Source: Gammaproteobacteria bacterium | GTDB taxonomy: Bacteria; Pseudomonadota; Gammaproteobacteria; Steroidobacterales; Rariloculaceae | DNA: 8,588 nucleotides | Direction of reading: 5' to 3' | Assembly: GCA_016927175.1 (NCBI GenBank) | Contig: JAFGNC010000392.1 | Coordinates: forward strand, 1-8,588 | Part shown: piece after piece, positions 1 through 5,793 of the stretch | How positions within the stretch are numbered: the stretch's first letter is position 1 | Layout of the letters: every line of letters starts with the position of its first letter | Translations under genes and position numbers: made by a program | Notes under the pieces: generated by a model | The model's database searches: none | The model's input: the letters and a program-made list of their open reading frames with translations, nothing else | Told to the model about the DNA's origin: nothing

Positions 1-1731
1 GAAAACCGTTACCTGCAATTCACGACCGGCTTCAGTCACAGCCTGTCGGACGATTTCCTCGCGGGCGGCTGGACCTTGGACAGCTACGTGCAGCACGCGC
101 AGAACGCGCAGAGGACGATCATCCCCGCGGGCATGCGAACCGACCGACTGTTTCTCGCGATGGACGCGGTGGCGGGCCCCGGCGGCGAACCGGTGTGCCG
201 CGTAACGCTGGCCAACCCGGGCATCTTCGACAAGTGCGTGCCGATCAACCTGTTCGGCGGCGTGGACGCCGTAACGCCGGCCGCGGCCGCGTACGTGACG
301 GACGACGGCAAGGTCGCGCGCGGCAGAACCACGGAGCAGGTTGCCGAGGTCACTTTCACGGGCGACGTCACGCGCGGTTCGGACGGCGGCGTGCTTGGCC
401 CGATCTCGGCCGCTTTCGGCCTTGCGTGGCGGCAGCAGGACCTGAACGTCAGCACGGCGGACCCGTGCGATGAGTTTCCGTGCACGGTGGACAACGTGCG
501 GTTGAGCGATCTCGGTCTGATGTCGCCCGACCTGCGCGGAATCCTTCCGGAGTTCGATGCTTTCGGCAACCCCGATCCGAATGGCATCCCCGGGTTGAGG
601 CACGTGCCCCCCGGCTTCGCCGGCGACTCGAACTCGAGCACGGTGCTGTTCTCGAGCCAGCGCGCGGTCGAGGGCGGATTCAGCGTTCGCGAGGCGTTCT
701 TCGAGTTCCACATTCCGCTGTTCGACGGCAGGCTGAGCCTCGACGAGGCGTACCGCTTCGCCAGTTATACGGGCGCGGGCGACGAGCCGGCATGGAAGAG
801 CGGCCTGTCGTTCCAGGCGACGGAGCGGCTCAGGCTTCGGGCCACGCGGTCGCAGGACGTGCGCGCCCCGACGCTGCGGGAACGTTACGAGCAGCAGCGC
901 GGCGGCGTGAACGTCATGGATCCGGAGAACAACAACGACACGATCAGCACCGCATCGTTCTCGGGCGGAAACCCCAATGTCGGTCTCGAGACGGCAGCGA
1001 CGAACACTCTCGGCATCGTCTACGAGCCGTTGGACAGGTTATCGGTGACGTTCGACTGGTACGACATCGACCTCGACGGCGCGATCGGCCAGCTGGGCGC
1101 CCAGAGCATCGTCGACACCTGTTTCCAGTCCGGCGGGCAGTCCTCGCTGTGCGAGTTCGTGGTTCGCGACGCGACGGGTCAGATCAACCGTGTCGACAAC
1201 CTCTTCATCAATCTGTCCAATCAGAAGATCAGCGGCGTCGACGCGGAGCTGAATCTCGCGGGCATCGAGCTCGGAGGCGGAACGCTCGGCTGGCGCCTGC
1301 TCGCCACACGGCTCAACGAGAACTCCGTTCTGACGCCGGGCAGCCCGAAGGACGAGCGCGCCGGCGATATCGGATTCGGCTTGCCGGAGAACAAGGTGAC
1401 GACGAGCCTGACGTACGCGCGGGGGGCGTGGTCGCTGTTCCTGCAGGGGCGTTACATCGGCGACGGCACGATGAACAGGAACTTCACGGAGGGCGTTCAG
1501 GTCGACGACAACACGGTGGACTCGGTGTTTTACACCGACCTGACGTTCAGGTTCAGCGGGCGTGACGGCGCCGCTCCGTGGCAGGTCTTCTTCACCGCCA
1601 ACAATCTCTTCAACGAGACGCCGCCCGACTCCTACTCCGGACTCGGCCGCGCGGGCGTTCCGGGACCGAGCTCGATCCTGTACGACACGATCGGCCGTCG
1701 ATACGTGGTCGGCGTGCGGGTGAACTACTGA
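1..1731 (+). CDS. TonB-dependent outer-membrane receptor, C-terminal part (5' end outside window)
   Basis: The frame is open from base 1 to the TGA at 1729-1731, giving 576 residues, so the signal peptide, TonB box and most of the plug lie upstream. What remains is beta-barrel. It has alternating aromatic/polar strands, the family-typical stretch ending DVRAPTL (about residues 286-292), GNPNVGLE (about 323-330), a strand around FDWYDIDLDG, NNLFNETPP near the end, and a C-terminal strand ending VGVRVNY with a terminal aromatic residue as expected for outer-membrane insertion. Cysteines occur as close pairs (about 66/79, 156/161 and 374/384), which suggests disulfide-closed extracellular loops. 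Such receptors use TonB-ExbBD energy to import siderophores, cobalamin, saccharides or other large substrates; nothing here identifies the ligand. An internal TTG at 76 is not a plausible start because the preceding residues also fit the barrel. The family call is firm and the substrate unknown. Confidence 0.93.
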   Translation, partial: ENRYLQFTTGFSHSLSDDFLAGGWTLDSYVQHAQNAQRTIIPAGMRTDRLFLAMDAVAGPGGEPVCRVTLANPGIFDKCVPINLFGGVDAVTPAAAAYVTDDGKVARGRTTEQVAEVTFTGDVTRGSDGGVLGPISAAFGLAWRQQDLNVSTADPCDEFPCTVDNVRLSDLGLMSPDLRGILPEFDAFGNPDPNGIPGLRHVPPGFAGDSNSSTVLFSSQRAVEGGFSVREAFFEFHIPLFDGRLSLDEAYRFASYTGAGDEPAWKSGLSFQATERLRLRATRSQDVRAPTLRERYEQQRGGVNVMDPENNNDTISTASFSGGNPNVGLETAATNTLGIVYEPLDRLSVTFDWYDIDLDGAIGQLGAQSIVDTCFQSGGQSSLCEFVVRDATGQINRVDNLFINLSNQKISGVDAELNLAGIELGGGTLGWRLLATRLNENSVLTPGSPKDERAGDIGFGLPENKVTTSLTYARGAWSLFLQGRYIGDGTMNRNFTEGVQVDDNTVDSVFYTDLTFRFSGRDGAAPWQVFFTANNLFNETPPDSYSGLGRAGVPGPSSILYDTIGRRYVVGVRVNY

Positions 1732-1751
1732 CGCAGCCTGGCACGTCCATG

Positions 1752-1772
1752 CACGGTCCGGTACGACCCGTG
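1752..1772 (+). other. Small hairpin just after the receptor stop codon
   Basis: The arms CAC-GGTC (1752-1758) and GACC-C-GTG (1765-1772) pair over 7 bp with one bulged C and a 6-base loop. It lies 20 bases after the receptor stop and just before a much stronger hairpin. It may protect the mRNA 3' end or help termination, but it could be chance in GC-rich DNA. Confidence 0.3.
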
Positions 1773-1781
1773 TATTGAGTC

Positions 1782-1818
1782 ATGGCATCGGCGAGGGCAC
1801 GAGCCCTCGCCGATCCAT
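1782..1818 (+). terminator. Strong hairpin, probable transcription terminator of the receptor gene
   Basis: The inner stem is a perfect 12 bp: ATCGGCGAGGGC at 1787-1798 pairs with GCCCTCGCCGAT at 1803-1814 around the loop ACGA. It is extended by ATGG/CCAT (1782-1785 with 1815-1818) after a single bulged C at 1786, giving 16 bp in total. It begins 50 bases after the receptor stop and separates this gene from the cytochrome operon. No run of T follows, so it is not a classical rho-independent terminator. A hairpin-only terminator, or an mRNA 3'-end stabiliser used with Rho, fits better. Confidence 0.6.
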
Positions 1819-1908
1819 TCGGGGGACTCGGTCCGTTTGCTTCATTGAGGACGAGACAGCACGCCTTCGATGATGACCGCGATGGTCAGCCAGGACACAG
1901 TGCCACAC

Positions 1909-1926
1909 CGCTTGCGTCCGCAAGCG
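1909..1926. repeat. 8-bp inverted repeat upstream of the SHP operon
   Basis: CGCTTGCG (1909-1916) is followed by TC and then its complement CGCAAGCG (1919-1926). It abuts and shares two bases with the palindrome CGCCTTAAGGCG (1925-1936), so two inverted repeats lie back to back directly before and across the first half-site of the direct-repeat box. It could be an operator for a dimeric regulator or an RNA hairpin if the transcript starts upstream. The structure is read directly from the sequence; its role is inference. Confidence 0.45.
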
Positions 1927-1927
1927 C

Positions 1928-1944
1928 CTTAAGGCGGTTTTAAG
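1928..1944 (+). promoter_or_regulatory. Putative response-regulator box (QseB/PmrA-like direct repeat)
   Basis: CTTAAG (1928-1933) is followed by five bases (GCGGT) and TTTAAG (1939-1944). This is a direct repeat with 11-bp periodicity, ending 37 bases before the SHP start codon. PmrA sites are described as two TTAA-cored hexamers separated by 5 bp, and QseB is reported to recognise closely related TTAA repeats. A regulator of that OmpR subfamily is encoded at 3673-4344, in the same apparent transcription unit, which makes autoregulated control of the cytochrome operon plausible. The match to the consensus is seen directly; binding is inferred. No convincing -10 element is visible between the box and the ribosome binding site. 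Confidence 0.6.
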
Positions 1945-1957
1945 CCACGGGCGGCAC

Positions 1958-1976
1958 CCTTTCTCCTCGAAAGGAG
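1958..1976 (+). promoter_or_regulatory. Ribosome binding site of the SHP gene inside a small hairpin
   Basis: AAGGAG at 1971-1976 lies 5 bases before the ATG at 1982 and is a strong Shine-Dalgarno sequence. It can be masked in two alternative ways: CCTTTC (1958-1963) with GAAAGG (1969-1974), or CTCCT (1963-1967) with AGGAG (1972-1976). Either fold would lower initiation unless opened by the ribosome or another factor. The pairings are seen directly; a regulatory role is speculative. Confidence 0.45.
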
Positions 1977-1981
1977 CCGCC

Positions 1982-2404
1982 ATGAAGACCACGTCCTCGT
2001 TCCGAACGGATTCTCGACGCCTTACGGCGGCGGCCTGGCTCGCGGGAGCCCTGGTCGCACCGGCGGTCATTGCCGCCGCTCCCGCCGATCTGCTCGACCA
2101 GTTGACCGCGCGGGCGGGTGCGCCGCCAGTCCCCGAGCGGGGCGAGCGTCTCTTTACGACACGCCAGCAGCGGGGCTGGAGCTGCGCTTCGTGCCACGGC
2201 GCGCCGCCCACGCGGGCCGGCCGGCATGCCGCGACCGGTAAAGCCATCGCTCCGCTGGCGCCGTCCGCCAACGCCGCACGCTTCACTGACGCGGCGAAGG
2301 CCGAGAAATGGTTTCGCCGCAACTGCAGCGATGTCCTGGGCCGCGAATGCACGGCCGCCGAGAAGGCCGACGTGCTGAGCTGGCTGCTGACCCTCGAGCC
2401 TTGA
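1982..2404 (+). CDS. shp: SHP-type oxygen-binding monoheme cytochrome c (DUF1924 family)
   Basis: The protein has 140 residues. Residues 1-33 form a long positively charged and hydrophobic signal peptide ending near AAA, so the mature protein is periplasmic. A single heme site CASCH spans residues 68-72. Near the C-terminus, W-F-R-R-N114-C115 followed by seven residues and C123 matches the signature of sphaeroides heme protein. In that family an asparagine is the weak sixth ligand of a high-spin heme, displaced when O2 or NO binds, and a nearby disulfide constrains the ligand loop. No methionine ligand is visible, as expected: the mature region lacks Met. The start ATG has a perfect AAGGAG 5 bases upstream. 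DHC follows after 11 bases and cytochrome b561 after that, the usual SHP neighbourhood. The family assignment is strong. The physiological substrate is unsettled even for characterised members. Confidence 0.93.
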   Translation: MKTTSSFRTDSRRLTAAAWLAGALVAPAVIAAAPADLLDQLTARAGAPPVPERGERLFTTRQQRGWSCASCHGAPPTRAGRHAATGKAIAPLAPSANAARFTDAAKAEKWFRRNCSDVLGRECTAAEKADVLSWLLTLEP

Positions 2405-2415
2405 AGGAGTTGGCC

Positions 2416-2901
2416 ATGCATGTTTCGCCCCGACGCTTTCTTCGCTATGCGATCGCCGCCGCGCTGGCGCTCAGCGCCGCGCACACGACGCGCGGCGACG
2501 ACGAGCATGCGCTCGCGCGATCGCCATTACCCGACGCTTATCGGGAGGAATGCGGCGCTTGCCACACGCCGTACGCCGCGCGCCTGCTTCCCGCGGCCTC
2601 GTGGCAGCGAATCATGCAGGGACTCGAAAACCATTTCGGCACCAATGCGTCACTCGATGCCGAAACCACCGCGGAGTTGGCGGCCTGGCTCACGGCCGCG
2701 AGCGGCGGCGCGAGGCGCGCGGGCGCCGCGCCGCCCGAGGACCGGATCACGCGCTCGGGCTGGTTCATTGACGAGCATGACGACTTCCGCGCCGTCGCTT
2801 TCGGGCGCCCGGCCATAGGGAGTGCGGCGAACTGCGCTGCGTGCCATACCGATGCAGACCGAGGAGATTTCAGTGAACGCAACATCCGTATCCCGAGGTG
2901 A
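2416..2901 (+). CDS. Diheme cytochrome c (DHC), electron donor to SHP
   Basis: The protein has 161 residues with an N-terminal signal peptide (charged residues 5-10, hydrophobic 11-22), so it is periplasmic. Two heme sites are visible, CGACH at 46-50 and CAACH at 140-144, followed by the family-typical end with TDADRGDFSERNIRIPR. Between them are a predicted helical segment (SWQRIMQGLENHFG, 62-75) and an Ala/Gly/Pro/Arg-rich linker (95-108). The histidines at 73 and 121 are candidates for distal heme ligands. The ATG at 2416 is chosen because AAGGAG (2404-2409) lies 6 bases upstream; the open frame reaches back to 2308, but that part lies inside the SHP gene and lacks a signal peptide. The likely role is to pass electrons from membrane cytochrome b561 to SHP, as established for the SHP-DHC pair in related bacteria. 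The last 29 bases overlap the b561 gene. Confidence 0.93.
   Translation: MHVSPRRFLRYAIAAALALSAAHTTRGDDEHALARSPLPDAYREECGACHTPYAARLLPAASWQRIMQGLENHFGTNASLDAETTAELAAWLTAASGGARRAGAAPPEDRITRSGWFIDEHDDFRAVAFGRPAIGSAANCAACHTDADRGDFSERNIRIPR
2861..2866 (+). promoter_or_regulatory. Ribosome binding site that fixes the cytochrome b561 start
   Basis: GAGGAG lies 6 bases before the GTG at 2873 and inside the end of the DHC coding region. The upstream alternatives in the same frame (GTG 2822, ATG 2852) have no Shine-Dalgarno sequence and would add residues that only mirror the DHC heme region in another frame. Confidence 0.65.
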
Positions 2902-3610
2902 CACCGCACGCGACGGCCGGGCGGCGCGTATCGTCGTCTGGGACGCACCCGTGCGACTCTTCCACTGGCTGATTGTGCTGTGCTTCGCCGGCGCCTGGTT
3001 GACCGCCGACAGCGAGCACTGGCGCCTCGTTCACGTGACTTTCGGTTATACGATGGCCGGACTCGTCGCATTCCGGCTTCTGTGGGGCGTGGTCGGCACG
3101 CGGCACGCCCGGTTCTCGAGCTTCGTCCGCGGCCCGCGGGCGGCGCTGCGCTATCTCGGCTCGATTGCAAGGAGACGGCCGGAGCACTACACGGGTCACA
3201 ATCCGGCCGGCGCGCTCGCGATCGTCGCTCTGCTGGTTCTGGCGGTCGCCGTCACGGCCTCCGGCTGGGCCGCTTATGCCTACCTCGGCGATAGTGCGGA
3301 GGACCTGCACGAAGGCGCCGCGAACGCGATGCTGCTCCTCGTCGGCATTCACGTCGCCGGCGTCCTGGTCAGCAGCTGGCTGCACCGACAGAACCTCGTG
3401 AAAGCAATGATCACCGGGCGCAAGCCGGGCGCGGCCGAGGAGGGCATCCGCCGCACATGGCGCGGCCTCGCGCTCGTGATGCTCGCGGCCGTGCTCGGGT
3501 TCTGGTGGCTCGAGTGGCAGAGCGCACCGACCGGTCTCGATCTTGCGCCGCTCGCAGCGACGCCCACCGCGATCGTCCGCGAGCCCGGACGCGAAGGCGA
3601 CGACGACTGA
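2873..3610 (+). CDS. Membrane cytochrome b561 (bacterial/Ni-Fe hydrogenase b-type family)
   Basis: The protein has 245 residues from the GTG at 2873. The family signature V-W-D-A-P-V-R-L-F-H31-W opens the first membrane segment. Hydrophobic segments lie at about 29-45, 53-74, 114-137 and 148-170, forming the four-helix core, with a fifth at about 196-215 and a short acidic tail. Candidate heme b ligands are H31 and H54 in the first two helices and H146 and H160 towards the last core helices. This protein probably oxidises quinol in the cytoplasmic membrane and delivers electrons to DHC, and so to SHP. Its gene starts inside the DHC gene (29-base overlap), implying translational coupling. An upstream start at ATG 2852 would add only seven residues and cannot be fully excluded. 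The family call is firm; the electron path is inferred from the operon. Confidence 0.91.
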   Translation: MNATSVSRGDTARDGRAARIVVWDAPVRLFHWLIVLCFAGAWLTADSEHWRLVHVTFGYTMAGLVAFRLLWGVVGTRHARFSSFVRGPRAALRYLGSIARRRPEHYTGHNPAGALAIVALLVLAVAVTASGWAAYAYLGDSAEDLHEGAANAMLLLVGIHVAGVLVSSWLHRQNLVKAMITGRKPGAAEEGIRRTWRGLALVMLAAVLGFWWLEWQSAPTGLDLAPLAATPTAIVREPGREGDDD

Positions 3611-3612
3611 GC

Positions 3613-3657
3613 GCCGCGATCCGGCCGATTCGCCCGATACGCCCGATTGACCCGATA
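3613..3657. repeat. Short 9-bp tandem repeat between the b561 and response-regulator genes
   Basis: Five successive 9-base units read GCCGCGATC, CGGCCGATT, CGCCCGATA, CGCCCGATT and GACCCGATA, sharing the core CCGAT, and run up to 15 bases before the regulator ATG. A further degenerate GCGATAAT follows. The 9-base period keeps the frame of the regulator open, so translated it would read as Ile-Arg-Pro repeats, but the conserved receiver start argues that it is not translated. It may be an operator or a slippage-generated spacer. The 62-base gap also lacks a strong Shine-Dalgarno sequence. Confidence 0.6.
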
Positions 3658-3672
3658 AGCGATAATCGAGCG

Positions 3673-4344
3673 ATGCGCGTGCTCCTCGTCGAAGACGATC
3701 CGCTGCTCGGAGACGGGTTACGCGCGGGATTGCGCCAGCTCGGATTCCAGGTCGACTGGGTCAGGGACGGGGAGAGCGCCGGGCGGGAGCTGCGCGCCGC
3801 AGAACATGCGGCCGTCGTTCTCGACCTCGGCCTGCCGCGCAAGGACGGTCTCGAGGTCCTCGCCGAGGCGCGACGGGCGGGGGTCAAGCTTCCGGTGCTG
3901 GTGCTGACGGCGCGGGACGCGGTGCCCGACCGCGTCCGCGGCCTCGATCTCGGCGCAGACGACTATGTCGTCAAGCCGGTGGACCTCAACGAGCTCGCCG
4001 CGCGGCTGCGCGCGCTCGTGCGCCGGGCGCACGGTCAGCCGCATGAACGGCTCGAGGCGCGGGACATCGTGCTCGACCCATCGGCCCGCACCGTGCGTCG
4101 GGCGGGCGAGGAGATTCTGCTGTCGGCGCGGGAGTTCGACCTGCTCGAGGCCCTGATGCTCAATTGCGGCCGCGTCCTGTCGCGCGAGCAGCTCGAGCGG
4201 CATCTGTACGGCTGGGGACAGGAGGTCGAAAGCAACGCAGTCGAGGTGCACATCCATCACCTCCGCCGCAAGCTCGGCGCCGGAGCGATCGAGACGGTGC
4301 GCGGTGTCGGCTATGTGCTGACGCGGGACGCGCCCGGACGATGA
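3673..4344 (+). CDS. OmpR/PhoB-family response regulator (QseB/PmrA-like)
   Basis: The protein has 223 residues, the normal length for the subfamily. The receiver domain occupies residues 1-115, with the acidic pair D8-D9, the phospho-acceptor D51 in VVLDLGLP, T79 in LVLTARD and K101 in YVVKPV. The winged-helix DNA-binding domain spans about 128-219, with LSAREFDLLEAL, the recognition-helix region ESNAVEVHIHHLRRKLG and the wing motif VRGVGYVL. The ATG at 3673 is chosen because the receiver begins at once with MRVLLVEDD. The same frame is open upstream to 3457, but that extension overlaps the b561 gene and has no domain. No good Shine-Dalgarno sequence precedes the ATG. The gene overlaps the kinase gene by 4 bases (ATGA). 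It is likely to control the cytochrome operon upstream through the TTAA direct repeat at 1928-1944; this target is inferred. Confidence 0.92.
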   Translation: MRVLLVEDDPLLGDGLRAGLRQLGFQVDWVRDGESAGRELRAAEHAAVVLDLGLPRKDGLEVLAEARRAGVKLPVLVLTARDAVPDRVRGLDLGADDYVVKPVDLNELAARLRALVRRAHGQPHERLEARDIVLDPSARTVRRAGEEILLSAREFDLLEALMLNCGRVLSREQLERHLYGWGQEVESNAVEVHIHHLRRKLGAGAIETVRGVGYVLTRDAPGR

Positions 4345-5693
4345 GGACGCCGCGCTCGCTGCAGGGGCGGCTGTTGCTGCTGCTTCTGGCGGTGGTGGTC
4401 GTCGTCTGGGCCGCGGCGGCGGCAGCAATGTGGTCCGACGCCCGCCGCGAGATCGACGCGCTGCTCGACGGACACCTCGCGCAAGCGGCCGCGCTGCTCG
4501 TCGCCCAACAAGCCGGCGAGCTCGAGGACGACGAGGACGAGAGGCGCGAACGGCGGATCGACGCTGACGCTTTGCATCGCTACGCGCCGACTGTCGCATT
4601 CCAGGTCTTCGACGAGGGCCGGCTGGTCCTGCGTTCGGCCAACGCGCCGGCGGCGCCGATGCTGAAGACCGACGCGCGCTTCCGCACGGGCTTTGCGACC
4701 GTGCGAATCGCCGACGAGGAATGGCGCGTCTTCGCGGCCTACGGCGGCGAGCGCGACATCGAGGTCTACGTCGGCGAGGCGCTGGCTTCGCGCGCGGCGA
4801 TTCTGATGGCCGTCCTGCGCAGCGCGCTATGGCCGATGGCGGTGGCGCTGCCGCTGCTGATGTTCGCCGCATGGGGCGCGGTGCATGGCGGGCTAGCCCC
4901 GCTGCGACGGCTCGGAAGCGCCCTTGCGGCACGGCAGCCGCGCGAGCTGCACCCGGTGATCTTGCCGGGCGCGCCGGCGGAGATCGCCTCGACGGCCGAC
5001 GCGCTCAACGAGCTGCTCGGACGCATCGCCGCGCTGCTCGAGTCGGAGCGCCGCTTCACCGCCGATGCCGCGCACGAGCTGCGCACGCCGATCGCGGCAA
5101 TACGCGCGCAGGCGCAGGTCGCTCTCGCCGAAACGGACGATGCTTCCCGGCGGCATGCGCTCCAGAAGACGCTCGAGGGTTGCGATCGCGCAAGTCATCT
5201 GGTCGATCAGCTGCTGACACTGTCGCGCCTGGAGGCGCTCGACGCACCGACGGTCGAGGCCCTCGATCTCGCGGCGCTTGCGCGGCGGGTCGTCGGCGAG
5301 CTTGCGCCCGCGGCGCTCGCCAAGCGCCAGAGTCTGGAGCTCGAAGCCGGCGAGCCGGTGATGGTCACGGGCAGCGACGTGCTGCTCGCCGTATTGGTGC
5401 GAAACCTCGTCGACAATGCCGTGCGCTACGCGCCTCGGGAGGCTCGCATCATCGTCGGCGTGCGCTGCGACGATGGGCGCAAGGTGCTCTCGGTCGAGGA
5501 CAGCGGGCCGGGCCTCGCCGAGCCCGAGCGGGGCCGGCTCGGCCAGCGTTTCTTCCGACAGGCCGGCACCGGCGAGAGCGGCAGCGGGCTCGGCTGGTCG
5601 ATCGTTCGCCGTATCGCTACGGTGCACGGCTTCGACGTGCAGGTCGAGCGCTCTGCGCGGCTCGGCGGATTAATGGTGCGCGTGACGGCGTAG
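4341..5693 (+). CDS. Membrane sensor histidine kinase (QseC/PmrB-like)
   Basis: The protein has 450 residues. A first membrane segment at about 10-30 is followed by a periplasmic sensor region (31-150) containing an acidic cluster at 60-70, and a second membrane segment at about 152-180. A HAMP-like linker (181-235) comes next, then the dimerisation and phospho-acceptor helix with H245 in FTADAAHELRTPIAAIRAQ. The ATP-binding domain shows the N box around N355 and N359 (LVRNLVDNAVRYAP), the G1 box DSGPG (387-391) and the G2 box GESGSGLG (411-418). All key catalytic motifs are intact. The start ATG at 4341 overlaps the regulator stop, so the two proteins are translationally coupled and are presumably cognate partners. 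HELRTPIAAIRAQAQVA is close to the QseC-type sequence. The signal sensed is not known; the adjacent redox operon suggests a redox, NO or metal cue, but this is inference. Confidence 0.93.
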   Translation: MRTPRSLQGRLLLLLLAVVVVVWAAAAAAMWSDARREIDALLDGHLAQAAALLVAQQAGELEDDEDERRERRIDADALHRYAPTVAFQVFDEGRLVLRSANAPAAPMLKTDARFRTGFATVRIADEEWRVFAAYGGERDIEVYVGEALASRAAILMAVLRSALWPMAVALPLLMFAAWGAVHGGLAPLRRLGSALAARQPRELHPVILPGAPAEIASTADALNELLGRIAALLESERRFTADAAHELRTPIAAIRAQAQVALAETDDASRRHALQKTLEGCDRASHLVDQLLTLSRLEALDAPTVEALDLAALARRVVGELAPAALAKRQSLELEAGEPVMVTGSDVLLAVLVRNLVDNAVRYAPREARIIVGVRCDDGRKVLSVEDSGPGLAEPERGRLGQRFFRQAGTGESGSGLGWSIVRRIATVHGFDVQVERSARLGGLMVRVTA

Positions 5694-5711
5694 GTCGCCG
5701 CGACGACGCGT

Positions 5712-5765
5712 CCGCCTCTGCGGCGCTGCGCCGGCCGCGAGCTTGTCCGCGCGGACCTCCGGCGC
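5712..5765. terminator. GC-rich inverted repeats between convergent genes, possible bidirectional terminator
   Basis: The 100-base gap between the kinase stop and the ankyrin-gene stop carries several inverted repeats: CCGC/GCGG (5712-5723), CGGCG/CGCCG (5721-5733), the perfect palindrome GTCCGCGCGGAC (5745-5756), and GCGCCGG (5728-5734) with CCGGCGC (5759-5765) enclosing that palindrome. The location between converging genes suits termination in both directions. There is no T tract on either strand, so the call is tentative. Confidence 0.35.
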
Positions 5766-5793
5766 TCGACGTCGCGCGTCCACCCGCCGTGCT

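Noticed and set aside
480..1565. Long arginine-rich frame inside the receptor gene
   Set aside because: The composition is typical of a frame-shifted reading of GC-rich coding DNA. The receptor frame has family motifs throughout.
1780..2508. Minus-strand frame covering the region upstream of and across the SHP gene
   Set aside because: It overlaps a clear cytochrome gene and the regulatory region, lacks recognisable motifs, and is explained as a shadow.
3457..3672. N-terminal extension of the response regulator
   Set aside because: The frame is open, but the extension overlaps the end of the b561 gene, is Arg-rich without any domain, and includes the tandem repeat. The receiver domain starts exactly at the ATG at 3673.
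3718..4932. 404-residue minus-strand frame antisense to the regulator and kinase genes
   Set aside because: It is low-complexity and rich in Arg, Pro and Ala, and both plus-strand genes have intact catalytic motifs.
5745..5756. Perfect palindrome GTCCGCGCGGAC considered as an operator
   Set aside because: It lies between two converging stops, far from any start codon, so an operator role is unlikely. It is kept only as part of the possible terminator.
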